Part shown: positions 29,013 to 40,600 of the stretch, in pieces
Layout of the letters: the number at the start of each line of letters is the position of its first letter
How positions within the stretch are numbered: the stretch's first letter is position 1
DNA from: Ettlia oleoabundans
Lineage: Eukaryota > Chlorophyta > Chlorophyceae > Chlamydomonadales
NCBI GenBank assembly: GCA_019693395.1
Contig: JAAMXP010001456.1
Span: 1 to 50,560, forward strand
Direction: 5' to 3'
Length of the DNA: 50,560 nucleotides
Made by a program: the position numbers and the translations under genes
The notes under the pieces: generated by a model
What the model was told of the DNA's origin: nothing
The model's database searches: none
What the model saw: only the letters and a program-made list of their open reading frames with translations

Positions 29013-31810
29013 ATGAGCGTCATTATAGAGACTTCTCATGGAGATCTGGTGGTGGATCTGTATGTTAAAGATTGCCCGAAGGCCTCCACCAATTTCCTAA
29101 AGTGAGCACAGCAGCTTGGCATAGGCGCACAATGTTGGCTCTGCAAAAAGCAATTAAATCCGCACACACAGCATTGGCATGATCAATATTACAGCAAACC
29201 CTATCCTCTTGTGGCGTATTGCTTGGTGTTTCTGTTGTTTGGTTGCTCCATTTGATATTGTTGATATAGACACAACAGTTTGTCAATTAACCTCTTGCAG
29301 GCTCTGCAAAATCAAGTACTACAACAACTGCTTGTTCTACAATGTGCAGCACAGTTTTGTTGCACAAACCGGTGATCCAACAAACACTGGCAACGGCGGC
29401 CAATCAATCTGGGGGGTGCTTTACGGGGAGCAGGTGTGCTTCAAACATGTTGTTACGTTGCAAAAGTGCACTCAAGGTTGAGAATGTCATGCTGCAAATA
29501 ATCAAACTCACGTTGCCCCCTGGTCTTGTAGACAAGGTTCTTCAAGGATGAGATTAGGCCCCATCTGAAACACAAGAAGAAGGGGCTGCTTGGTATGGCA
29601 GGTGAGCTATGATTGCTTGTTCTGAGTCTGCAGTGCCCACTCGGTAACGTTTCAACAGGCAGGAGGTTGTGTTGCTGTAGCGCAGGTGCGGGCAAGGACA
29701 TGAACGGCTCTCAGTTCTACATCACGACTGGAGAGGATTTACACAGCTTAGATGAGAAGCACACTATTTTTGGCGAGGTAGCAGAGGGGCTGGCTGTCCT
29801 CGAGGCCATTGATGCAGCACCTTGTGATGAGGATGGACGGCCTCTGCAGAACATCCGCATCCGCCATACGATCATTCTTGATGACCCCATAGCAGATCCG
29901 GAAGGATTGGAAAAGCACATCCCTGATGCTTCCCCGCAGCCTCAGGTGCTAAGATTGTCAGGAAAGCAATGAGTACTGGTGTAATACCATAAACCATAGC
30001 ATGCCGATACGCAGCGGTATCAATGTACTTTGGCATGCAGTTTGCTGAAGATGGGCGCTTGGAGGACGATTGGGTGCCCGATGAGGAGATGCGAGATCCT
30101 GACCAACTTGAAAAACTCAACAGGTGCATCCTTGTCCCAGCCATGACGACTAAGCTGACTGAAAGAATCGGCACTGACTGAAGGTTGAGGAATTAACGGT
30201 TGGTTAATGTTGTGTTGCTAGGGAGAAAGAGGCCCACAATCGCGCAGTTGTCCTGGAGATGATCGGTGATTTGCCCGAGGCTGATGCCAAGCCGCCACCA
30301 AACATGCTATTTCTATGCAAACTCAATCCTGTGACCACTGAAGAAGACCTGGAGATCATATTTTCCCGCTTCGGCACCATCACATCTTGCGATATCATAA
30401 GGTGTTTTCTCAGACCCCCAAAATGTAGGATGCATTTGTGGGGCAGACACTGGCACCTGTGCTTGTATCCGCTGGTCTTGATGAGTGGATGCATAGCACT
30501 TGATGCATATGGGTTTGCACCCCATGTGCGACAGGGATTGGAAGACAGGAGACAGCCTCTGCTATGGATTCATAGGCTTTGATAGTGAGGAAGCTTGCGA
30601 ACAGGAATGTAGCTGGTAACCATGCACTCCCACATAAGGACCCCGCAGCCTTTAGTGACTGTGCGCTCCATTGCATGCGACGTTCTGGAGGCGTGATTGT
30701 TTGTTACCCGATTTTTGAAGCCCTTTTGGTTGGCTGCTTACAGGCATATTTCAAAATGAACAATGTCCTCATTGATGACCGCCGCATCAAGGTGGACTTC
30801 TCCCAAAGTGTTAGCCATCTTTGGAAGCAGTTCAGGCGGTTTGGACGCAAGGGTAATGCAGATCTACAAGCTGAGGCGGACACGCACCAACGCCAGCAGG
30901 CATGTGCAGGTATGTGGAAGAAAGGTGAACCAGATTGCTGCAATGGTGCACCAGCCTGATTGCAACCATTCTTCAAAGTGAGGCAGTCTGCATTGCTTTA
31001 TTGCGTAGTTTCACGGTTTGCATGCTTGGTACCTGTGCCTTGTTACATACGCGATTAAGTGAGGCAGTCTGCATTGCTTTATTCCGTAGTTTCACGGTGT
31101 GCATGCTTGGCACCTGTGCCTTGTTACATACGCGATTAAGAACCTGCCTGTGCCTCCTACCTTGGCCACAGGGACATACCAGAGGCTTGAACTTAAGGAG
31201 AGATACATGACTGGCATCATCCCGGCGCATGATGGAGCTGATGCTCGTTGTGGCAGTGGGGCAGGCAGCTATGCACTTGTGCTTGATCCAGGGGAGCATT
31301 CATCGCAGGTTTGCACCTATTTGTTCCCGTTCCATCAGTTGATAGCAAATGCAATTGAACAATGGCATAAATCTGCTTTGTGTGTCTGTGGCGGTGCTTG
31401 GGAGGCGCGATGGCACTCCGGACAGCAATTGGTCTGTTTATAATTGCGCTTCAGTGTTGCGATATTACACATCGATGGTAATCAGTCTGGTGCAATGTCC
31501 TGCAATGCAGGCACACGTGCAGCCAGCACAGCAGGCAAGGGAGCCAGAGAATCGCCCTCACTCACACAGCTGGGGCAGGGAGCGTCAGCACAATAAGTCT
31601 TGCCGCCGACACAATCGGTCGCCCAGCCGGGAGCAACATCGGAGGCTGCAACAATCCGGAGATATCTTTCACAGCAGAATGCATGATCGCGATTCGCGAT
31701 GTCAATGGTCTCACAGCCCTAAGCGACAGAGGCATGACAGCCACAGAGATAGCACACTTTCCCGCCACACAGTAGGCAGAGACGACAAACCACTTAACCA
31801 TACCAGGTAG
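29013..31810 (+). CDS. CYP59: CYP59/PPIL4-type nuclear cyclophilin with RRM and basic Ser/Arg-containing tail
   Basis: Multidomain nuclear peptidyl-prolyl isomerase; the plant and yeast relatives (CYP59, Rct1) bind the RNA polymerase II CTD. Exons: 29013-29101, 29301-29433, 29532-29601, 29686-29945, about 30015-30123, 30222-30401, 30535-30604, 30744-30909, 31172-31308, 31511-31810; about 504 residues. Cyclophilin domain: [59 protein letters not shown]. Middle block [34 protein letters not shown], then CYGFIGF and [15 protein letters not shown]. The tail is rich in Arg, His and Ser ([15 protein letters not shown]). Oddities: the CCHC zinc knuckle expected after the RRM is not seen; the intron after 30604 starts GA, not GT; the exon 4/5 junction is out of phase as read. 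Confidence 0.9.
30978..31139 (+). repeat. 81-bp tandem duplication in a CYP59 intron
   Basis: GTGAGGCAGTCTGCATTGCT starts at 30978 and again at 31059, and each unit ends near TACGCGATTAA. The copies differ at only a few positions. Both lie in the intron between exons 30744-30909 and 31172-31308, so the duplication should not change the protein. Confidence 0.9.
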
Positions 31811-32471
31811 GACGACGGATAGAGTAACGTTTTTCCACAGAGTAGTTTGCGCGTGTCTGCACTGTGCCAGCCATGGCTGCATGCTATCTGATGCAGCTGC
31901 CATACAGCTGTGGACTTTGCAGAAGCATGTAATTCCACAGATAGCCTGGACGACCTTTACAATGTTGCCCAGAAGGGCTGCGGTAAACCAGCCATGAGCG
32001 CCACAAGGAGGAAGGGTGAAGAGTGGTTCCCCACGTAAGTATTGAATATTGTGTTTGCTGATAGTTGTGTGGTAGTTGATATCACCACCTCGGCTTGCGG
32101 AACGAAAATAATACCATTTTCACTGGAACACATCACCCAGGGCATTAGTCCAAGCAAACTTTGCCCATCACTTCTGTCTTATGTATGACAGCAAGCTGCC
32201 TACTGCCGCTGCAAAACTTCCAAAGGCGTACGGGAACATGCGTACTCTGTTCCCAGCTCATTGAGGATCCCTTGCAGGTTGTTGGCTGGGGCACCAACCC
32301 CCAGCTGTCGAATTGTCTGCGCCTTTTCCAGCGCAGCTAGCTGCGCAGCTGCAGCACCTGCAATGGGTCATCGGTGCAACTGAGGCTCATGGGTGCTTAA
32401 CAACTAGCAGGCAGCTATGGGTGGGCTCCACCCACAAATCCCACTTAGCTGCCTGTCACCCAATGCAGAAG
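31811..32471. other. Spacer between convergent CYP59 and RWP-RK genes
   Basis: Holds the 3' ends of both genes. TGTAA at 31928-31932 lies 118 bp after the CYP59 stop. TTACA near 31957 is a candidate for the opposite strand. A palindromic block CGCAGCTAGCTGCGCAGCTG lies near 32331-32350. No gene was recognised. Confidence 0.45.
31928..31932 (+). terminator. Possible TGTAA poly(A) signal for CYP59
   Basis: TGTAA lies 118 bp downstream of the CYP59 stop codon, at a position usual for green algal polyadenylation signals. The motif is short. Confidence 0.35.
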
Positions 32472-34352
32472 TTATGATGTAGCGGCCGCCTGTAGCGCAT
32501 GAGCTGCACGACGAACACGTTGCACCTCACCCCTATGCGTGCGCCGTTCCCGAGCAATCTTTTTTACTTTGTAGTCCAATTTGAAAATGGACTGACGATA
32601 GCGCTTGACCGTCTCTGGAATGTCCTCTCCCTGCTGTACCTGTAGTCAAAGGATGCGGTCAATTTGCAAGCAACTTGCAAGCATTAATCAATAACTCTTA
32701 CTAGAACTAGGCAACAAAGTGCCAGCATTCACAAACAGTTGAAGGTCGCCAATTGGGAGGAAGGCCATGCCTTCTGCCACCATTTGCGAGCTGTCTCAAT
32801 CGGCACTCCCCGACAGCTCCAGCCAGCCACTTTTTCTGCTGCCCAATACCAGCTGTCGCTCACCCTTAGCATACTGCGCTGCGCCTCCAGCTGCGCCAAC
32901 GCCTCAGCGCACTGCTGCGGATCTGCTGCGAAATACTCCCGAGTCTTTTCAATGAGACGATTGAGTGAGGAGCGCTTGCGGAAGGGCCAGCGACCAATAT
33001 TGTTCACACGGCAAACCTTTTTCAACGTTGTTACGCCCACATGAAGCTCCGCCGCGGCTTGCTGAACAACATATGGAAAACTTGAGGGCAATGGATGCAG
33101 CCGATGTCGACACGGGGTGGTATTGTAACCACAGCAAGTGCAGGCCTCCAACGCCGCAAGCATTCCACTGCCCAACCCGGGCTGAACATGCACACACCTG
33201 TATGGGCATATCAAAGTATCCGTTCTCCTCGAGAAACTCGAGCGTCAGGCGGTTGTCCCATAGATCATCTGTGACCACTGCTGATGCAGGAGGACCACTC
33301 CTGCTGCCACTGTCAGGCCCGCTAGGACCGCCTCGGCCACCATAAGTTACAAACTGGGCGCAGGTCCTTTGCTCCTGTTCTTGGAGCTCATTGCAGTGCA
33401 ACGGCTCCTCTGCCTTGCTTGTCATGTCACAGCTCATTCCCAGCACTTCTGTCAATCCGTCGGCCGTCAGAGTAGTGTGATGGGGCTGATTGCTGCTGCT
33501 ACCGGGCATGCCGCGAGCCTCATGCATGGCTGTGCTCCCGGTACCAGCTAAATTTGGATGCTCTGTCCTCACTAACAACCGCAGAACTGGCGACCGGGGG
33601 GATTCACAGCTTGGCCTAGGAGCTTGGGCAGAGGCATTACTGCATCAGGCAACACATTGAACATCTTCAACTTCATTCCTGGGCTGCCAATGTGGTGCAA
33701 TGTTTTGCCACAATGCCGTTCCAGCAACTGGACATGCTCGGACCTGGCAACTTTTGGTTGGAGAAGTTGTGGGCACGCCATCGCTATAGTCGTGCACTGC
33801 CTCACATTGTTCACCAGAGTGACATGTAATGGAAGGTTGTTATGCAGCAGGGTTGGTAGGCCCAGTGCTGCCAGCGGCTCGATGGGCAGTGCTGAAGCGC
33901 TTGGCAGGCCACGGACAGCGCTTGCGGGTCCCATCAGGGATGCACGCTCGATGGACCTTAGGGTGCAGCTGCAGTGGTCCATGAAAATAAAGACTCTTAG
34001 ATTACGCACTATAGTATCCAGCAGTAAGCTAGAACGTCCATAGTGGCCAGATGGGATGGTGCCTGGCATCTGGTCAAAACACTTAGCAGGTCAACACGTT
34101 AGTTGCCCACCTGGCCCCTGCTGCAGTGCACGCCGAAGCCTGCGCCTCCCTGTTGGGCAGCCTGGGGGTCCAGCCAGCCAACGCAGGGCTGGCGATATGA
34201 GGGCTGCTGAGCATCTCCCCCCCACAGGACAAATGATCGCCGCCTAGAGCACGGAGTGTTGGGGTGCAAAGCGGCGCGCGAAAATCGTCAAGACGTGCAA
34301 AATCGGGGTCCAACAAAGTGGCCTCGCAAACGGGACTCGGAGACGCCATCAA
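32472..34352 (-). CDS. RWP-RK domain transcription regulator
   Basis: Probable DNA-binding regulator of the RWP-RK family (NIN-like, RKD and MID proteins in plants and green algae). C-terminal exons are firm and in phase: 33198 to about 33578, then 32864-33061, then 32472-32639. The domain reads ENGYFDMPIQ, spliced to QAAAELHVGVTTLKKVCRVN and then NIGRWPFRKRSSLN. This gives the helix plus the signature as RWPFRK instead of the usual RWPYRK. After it come LEAQRSMLR and a basic tail (KLDYKVKKIARERRTHRG) ending AAATS. Upstream, long minus-strand frames at 33572-34069 and 34083-34352 (starting MMASPSPVCEATLLD) are likely N-terminal exons, but their joins are not resolved. No PB1 domain follows the motif, so it is more like RKD/MID types than NIN-like proteins. 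Confidence 0.85.
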
Positions 34353-34515
34353 TGGGTTGCTGCAGCGATAGCGTGTTTCGGGTGTTCCTCCGAGGGAGTC
34401 AAAGTGCTTTCAAACAGTCGAAGCCTGGTGGATATGTTGAACGACGTCAATTGGCCCCAATGCATATTTGCTGCTGTGTCGGTTGAGCTCCCGTTTGTAC
34501 CTTCAAAAAGGTACA

Positions 34516-34903
34516 GGGCGCGTTCACACCCGGCTGCGCAGAGGACCAAACTTGGGTGGTTTTATTGGCTCGCCTTACGCGTTCCTCAATGCGTTTTGGT
34601 GCAGAAAAGCCTCAAAGGGCTGCGACTGGGTTGTTTGCGGAGAGTGCCACTGGAAGGGACTCAACACGAACCATGGCTGCGGGCGCGTTCATACCCGGGC
34701 GCGGAAGGGACTCCATGCGATTCTGCTAAAGCCCCGTCCGCGTGTTGCAAACATTTGTGTGGTGCATCATAACCCTTAAAGGACCAAGATTGGGTGGTTC
34801 TGGGGAGTGTCACTGGAAGGGACGCGGAATGTACTCACTGCCCATGCCTTGGGCATGGCCGTCGCCGCAGAGAGCATGAGGAAGGGCGCGGGGTGGTGGT
34901 GGT

Positions 34904-34950
<47 letters not shown>

Positions 34951-35125
34951 CTTTCCGCGGAAGGGCGCTCGAAAGAGAAGTTGAACGGACCCTCGGAAGG
35001 GACTCTAACAACTCTCATCCAGCGCTCCGCTTAACCCTATGAAATTTTGGCTTAATTAAAAGAAATTTGGCAGCTATGATGACACCCCTTGGGAAGTCCC
35101 TTCCGCACTGGGTGTGAACGCGCCC
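34516..35125. mobile_element. Putative 610-bp inverted-repeat element (TIR GGGCGCGTTCACACCC)
   Basis: GGGCGCGTTCACACCC at 34516-34531 has its exact reverse complement at 35110-35125. Related subterminal motifs occur inside (GGCGCGTTCATACCCGGGCG near 34681; several GGAAGGGACTC blocks). No transposase frame is present and no clear target-site duplication is visible. This is consistent with a non-autonomous DNA transposon. Confidence 0.55.
34906..34949. repeat. (GT)n microsatellite
   Basis: About 22 uninterrupted GT units follow a short GGT repeat, inside the inverted-repeat element. Confidence 0.97.
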
Positions 35126-35933
35126 ATGTGAACGAGCTCATTCAACCCATTCTTTTTCCGGGCCCCATTTGCCCTGTCCTCCGCGTCTTCAATTTCTAAA
35201 ATTCCGTTGGAACCTAAAAAAGGCGACTATCAACATCGGGGCATCAGAGGACACGGCCGCATACCCGATGGGGATCGGAAATGATTGAGTCGGGATTGGC
35301 ACCTGCCTAATGCGGGACCTGCTGAAACCTCGGATGATACCTGGCTCCACACCAGCAAGATGATGACGTCCGATCGGAGCTGATATATGTATAAGCTTCT
35401 CAAATCCGCAAAAAGGGATGGACATGAAGCGTACACCTGAGTCATGGCGTGTGACACACCCCTTCCTCAAGGACCTTCTTCAACGGCGTGCCAACTTAAT
35501 CTAAGTGCGCTCGCAAAGTTAACCCAACCCGGGTACTGCAACGTACATGGTGTCGGCAGCGGCCGCCCGCAATTGCGGGTTTGAGAACACCACGGGCGTG
35601 TGTACACAGCGGTGTTAGTGTCAGGGGTGTTAGGGGCAACCATGCCCCCTGTTTTCTCCGCTGAAACGCATTACACGGCTTCAGAGATCGCAAAAATGCA
35701 GGGGTTAGCGCGTACTTCTCTCACTCAGGTTTGGACACAAAGATAACCCCTCGCACGGGGCTAACACCGTGCTGACACCGTTGGTGGTTTGGCCGGATTG
35801 GACCTCCTGCCGCGCCTTGGGCGCTGAATCTAGAGGATTACCTCAACTACAAGACAGAAAAACGGGCGCGGGGCGCTGCAATGGAAGTCCGTTTAGGGTG
35901 TTAGCGTAACCGCACGGGGGGTAGGGTCACCTT
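35126..35933. other. No gene recognised; one extra terminus of the 35.9 kb element
   Basis: At about 35594-35660 the sequence GTGTACACAGCGGTGTTAGT and the following CCCCTGTTTTCTCCGCTGAAA match the left end of the element at 35934, in the same orientation. It is a solo or truncated copy. No gene was recognised in the rest. Confidence 0.5.
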
Positions 35934-36722
35934 GCGCGTGTACACAGGGGTGTTAGTGCGGTGTTAGTGGGTCCCTGGTGGGGGCTGCTTTTCCGCTGTA
36001 ATATACTTGCAAAAGAATAAGGAACAGTGAGGCACAGTAAGGGGTCTGTCTGCAGCGGTGGGTGCTGTAGCATCAGCCACGGCAACCCCTTCCTGCCTAT
36101 CCGTCTTTGCGCCAACTGGCATATTCAGCATCAAGTGCGTGCTGCATTGCTGAAGTCTTACTACCCTGAAATACTTCTGAAATTTCCAACTGGACCAGGA
36201 CTCCCTGTCAAGAACAAGTTAACCACTCAGCAGTGCGCGGCTCCTTGTACTTCCAGCGATAGTTTCGGGGGTGGCGTGCACATCCAGCGCCTCCGCTGCA
36301 GCGGCAGCCGCTATAACCGTCGGGCTGTGCGCTGTGAGTGTACTCCGCCGGGAAATGGACCGCCGAGACCGCCACAAAGCAAACCAGTCGCAATTAAGGC
36401 AGCCGTGGCAATGAACATGAGCTGCAGCCCCTGCTGCTTCTGTCCTGGGGACGGAGGCAGTTTGATGAGACAATCAAATGCAAGATAAGAGTGAAAGAGG
36501 ATCGCTGCAGATGGACGAAAAGCAAAGGCACCTCGCGGGGGTTGTGTACACACGCGCGTGTCGCAAAGGAGTTAGAATGGAGTTGGGAAATGTGAAGTCG
36601 CAGGTGGATTTAACAGCCACGTATTTCAAGTACTTGTACCTCCGTGAGTAAAATTAGGCCCAGAGCGAAGGGCATGATCGACCCTAAACACCCCTAACCC
36701 TAACACCCCTGTGTACACGCGC
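35934..36722. mobile_element. Putative 789-bp inverted-repeat element (TIR GCGCGTGTACACAGGGG...)
   Basis: A perfect 23-bp inverted repeat beginning GCGCGTGTACACAGGGGTGT bounds the segment (35934-35956 and 36700-36722). Next to the right end, CCCTAAACACCCCTAACCC resembles telomere repeats. An internal GTGTACACACGCGCGTG near 36545 echoes the terminus. The frame at 36027-36488 has no recognised domain and there is no transposase, so the element is probably non-autonomous. Confidence 0.6.
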
Positions 36723-36780
36723 CCCAGGGGGTGGGCTGGATTGACAGTTAAATCCCGCCTCAATTCCCTGTCTCAATCTG

Positions 36781-36953
36781 ATGTCCCCGACCTCACCACT
36801 TACCCCCATCCCCACGGAATTTATTTCGTACTTGATCACCAACGTAAAATCACGCGAGGAAGGGGCCAGCCAGCCCCTGTGTACATGCGCACGGTGCCCC
36901 CGACACTTTCCTCGCAAGGCTCTGGCAAACCACCAGAAACTGTTCTGTAAAAG
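36781..36953 (+). pseudogene. C2HC zinc-finger-like coding fragment
   Basis: The frame reads TNVKSREEGASQPLCTCARC and then PRHFPRKALANHQKLFC, giving a CX2C-X12-H-X4-C pattern that matches the zf-C2HC module. It sits between two MITE-like elements and continues into the next one without a domain end. It is therefore likely a gene or transposon fragment. No exons were found on either side. Confidence 0.35.
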
Positions 36954-37048
36954 TCAAGTCCTTCGCTACAAAACAGGCAGTCGGGCGTCATATGCTGGCA
37001 GCATTATACTTGATTGCATAACGCACCACCCCGTAGTGTTGCCGGTTC

Positions 37049-37465
37049 ATTGCAGTTTGCAGAGCCATGTTGCGAAATTCAGCCTCAGTGTTGAGCACGC
37101 TGGCTTGACCGGCCAGGTTTCAACCTGTCCGCGGCCAGGTTTCGCGGCAGGGGCCACGCTGCCAGGCCGCAAATCGGCCCCAAACTTGCCAACATCTGTG
37201 CAAAGTGCTGAACGGTGGCAAATAAGCGAGAACCGCGGAACAACACGAGGCCAGTTGGTCAACGCACCGATTTTGCCCCTTTTTTCGCTCGCAAAACCTG
37301 ATTACTGCTTCTCATTACGTTTGTCAAGGTCTGAGAGGGTATGTAAGATGTTTTGGGCTCGTCTGCGGCGCCTCAAACCTGGCCGCGGACAGGTTGAAAC
37401 CTGGCCGGCCAAGTCAGCGTGCTCAGCACTGAGGCTGAGCATCGGAACATGGCTCTGCAAACCGC
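37049..37465. mobile_element. MITE-like element with inverted repeats of about 85 bp
   Basis: The left end starts TTTGCAGAGCCATGTTGCGA. The reverse complement of the right end starts TTTGCAGAGCCATGTTCCGA. The match continues through CAGCCTCAGTG, TGAGCACGCTG and CAACCTGTCCGCGGCCAGGT for about 85 bp with few mismatches. The spacer is about 245 bp with no transposase. A related copy lies at 19980-20240. It ends about 235 bp before the NTT start codon. Confidence 0.75.
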
Positions 37466-37699
37466 AACAAGGGGCGGCGAACCTCGTTGCCAGCCAAATG
37501 AGATTTGCAGAATAGCAGGCTTCCAACGGTTAGGGCAGCAATGATGACAACATGAAGTGCCAGTTGCGTCAACCCCATGCTGTACCTGCTGACCTAGGAC
37601 AACAGAAAGAAACGGGGCAGCGTCGCCAGACGAGGGTTTGCGTACGCAGGTCTAGCTAGGCGCAGTCGCCTCGTGCCCAACCCAAACTCTCTCACAAGC

Positions 37700-40600
37700 A
37701 TGGTGGTCGCGATGGCGCGGTTGCCGGGGGCAACGTCTAGGCTCTCTGTCAGCCGCCCGGTGGCCATCAGAGTAACGCCAATGGTGCAGAAAACTGCCTT
37801 GGTGCAGGCTCCCCCGGTGCGTGTTTTTCTCACACCTGAGCTTGGCCCGTTGCCCGTTACAACTCACGCATTGAAGTGGATGGCCGCGATCTGGGCTGCA
37901 ACCGGCCCTGGGGCTGAGGAACAGCACGGGCGGCGGAGCATGCGCGCCGCCACGACGAATTATTCTGCTGCTCCCACGAACGTACCTGTCTTGCAGATGG
38001 CCAAGCCCGCGAGCATGAAGGGGCCGCATCTGCCCAGTCGCTTTGTGAAGGTGCAGGCCAGCGCCACCACAGGTGACAACCATACGGTGCTGGCAGCAGC
38101 CGCTGACGATAAGAAGTTCCTTGGCATCTCAGTCTTCACTTGGCAGAAGATCTTGCCCCTGGGCCTCATGTTTTTCTGGTGAGGCCATTGCAATTGTGCA
38201 GCCAGTGCTGCAGCACGCCAACTTGAGTAGAGCCCGCTTTGCTGCTCATGAACAAAGGCCCAAAGGCCCCTCAACTCCAGCACTGCAGCACGCTATCAGT
38301 CGCAAGCATTTCTATGCGTGCTTATGGTTTCATGTCGAGGTGGGTTTCTTGCAACCTCTCCCTTGCACCTGACAAGAGTCTTGAGTTCTTGCGATATTCC
38401 GGGCCTGCAGCATCCTGTTCAACTACACCATCCTGCGCGACACTAAGGTGCGGGGAGCTTTCGAATTCCATTGCCTGATATTCAACATTGCCTGGTATTC
38501 AAGATGATGCTAGTGGCAGAATGATTCTTGCACAGTCTGTTCCACCACCGCCTCTTCTGGTACTGTCCATCAAACATTTCCCATGGCTTTGCCCAATTTT
38601 TCTTGCAGGATGTGCTGGTGGTGACTGCCCCCGGCTCTGGCGCGGAGATCATCCCTTTCTTAAAGACTTGGGTCAACCTGCCCATGGCTATTGGCTTCAC
38701 TGTGCTCTACACAAAGGTTGGTGGCAGTGTGCAGTTTAGCAAGCCTCGCACCGCAGTCGTCACTATTGGGCAATGTGCCAGGGGGTTGCATCTTGCTAAG
38801 GGCATGGTGACCACCAAAGTGCAAAGGGCATGGTGACCACCAAAGTGCAGCAGCAAAACGGTGGTGATGTGGTCGTTTGATGTCGTTGCTTTCTTGTATG
38901 ATACTCGTTCATCCTTTGTTACCTTGTGCATGCACCTTATGTCCCATGCAGCTGTCCAACGTGCTGAATACCGAGCAGCTGTTCTACACCTGCATCTTCC
39001 CATTCATTGCGTTCTTTGGAGCCTTTGCTTTCGTGCTGTACCCCATGCAAGAAATGCTTCATCCCACTGGTGTGCCTTGCCAGCACTCGCAGCTTGCCAT
39101 CTGCAAAACTGGGCAATTGCATGCTTGTGCGGGGCTCAACGACTTCTCAGGATCGGGGTGCTCTGTGCAGGTTGCATGTGGTCAAATGGGCAGTTATTGT
39201 GCTGCCAAGGTTGCGTCTGCATTGCTGATAGCCAAATTCACCAATCTGTGACCTACATGGTTCTTTGCCTTTTTTTATGTGCGTGTCGACATGTTTGATG
39301 TTTATTCTCTGCTCTTGCTGGTTCACCTTGGGCTTATTCCTGCATGTGCACTGTGCAGAATGGGCACAGGACCTGCTGCAGAAGGCAGGCCCTCGGTTTG
39401 CGGGCCCAATAGCCATTATTCGTAACTGGACCTACTGCCTCTTTTACGTCATGGCGGAGCTCTGGGGCTCTGTGGTGGTGTCTGTGCTGTTCTGGGGTTT
39501 TGCCAACCAGATTACCACTGTGGATGAAGCCAAGCAGTTCTACCCGCTGTTTGGCCTGGGCGCCAACGTGGCGCTCATTTTTTCCGGTCGGGCAGTGAAG
39601 ATTTTCTCCCAGGTGACTACCATCAGTGACTGCTATGGCATCATGCACTTTGTTTTCTTCCTGTTCAATCCTAGAATTATAAGTAGCTTACATTGGACCA
39701 ATGTGTTTCCAAGTAACTTAAACAAGGGCACAGATAGTATGCTTCACGACTACTAAATATTCACAAATGATCACAGTACAGGGAGTTCCTGCATTGGTGG
39801 TTAAGCTGCATGGCTGGGTTGGTACGCCTGGCCTACATTGATGTTTGCATCGGGGCCTTGCAGCAAGCCAGCCAGCACCTTTGAAACACTGCCACATGGT
39901 TTCCACCTGTTGTACAGATTCGTGCCAACCTGCCCCCTGGCGTTGATGGCTGGGGCATCTCCCTCCGTGGCCTTATGTCTATGGTGGTTGTTGGCGGGCT
40001 CATCATCAGTGCCGTGTTCTGGTACCTTAACCGCACGGTGGGCCTGAAGCAGATCCTCTGTGCTTGGCAGTGCCTGTTCATTGATTGAACCGAGCAATCG
40101 CACTGTTATGCCCAAGGCCGCCCATACTGCAGCCAATGCCTGTTTCTTTCTGCTTTGCAGGTGGTGCCTCGAGTGCAAGGCAGCATCCCCAAGCGCGACA
40201 AGAAAAAGAAGAAGGAGCCCATGGGCGTGGGAGAATCATTTGCTTTCCTTGCGAAGAACCCCTACATTCGTGACCTGGCATTCCTGGTGTGTGGCGAGTG
40301 TTGCAGCAACATGTGCCAAACCATCTCAACAGCGGCAGTGAAGGCACCCATTTGCATGCTGCAGCAGATCGGTTGATCTATTTTCTGTAAACACCTGCGG
40401 CTGTTGCTTTCCCTTTTGCTTCTGGACATGCAGGTGGTGGCATACGGAATTTCTATCAACTTGGTAGAGGTGACCTGGAAGTCTAAGATCAAGGCCCAGT
40501 TCCCCAACCCCAACGACTACTCGGCCTTTATGGGCGACTTCTCTACTGCCACCGGTGGGTTTTTGCGCAGGCATTGTCAGGTGTCATGTGCTTTTGCTGG

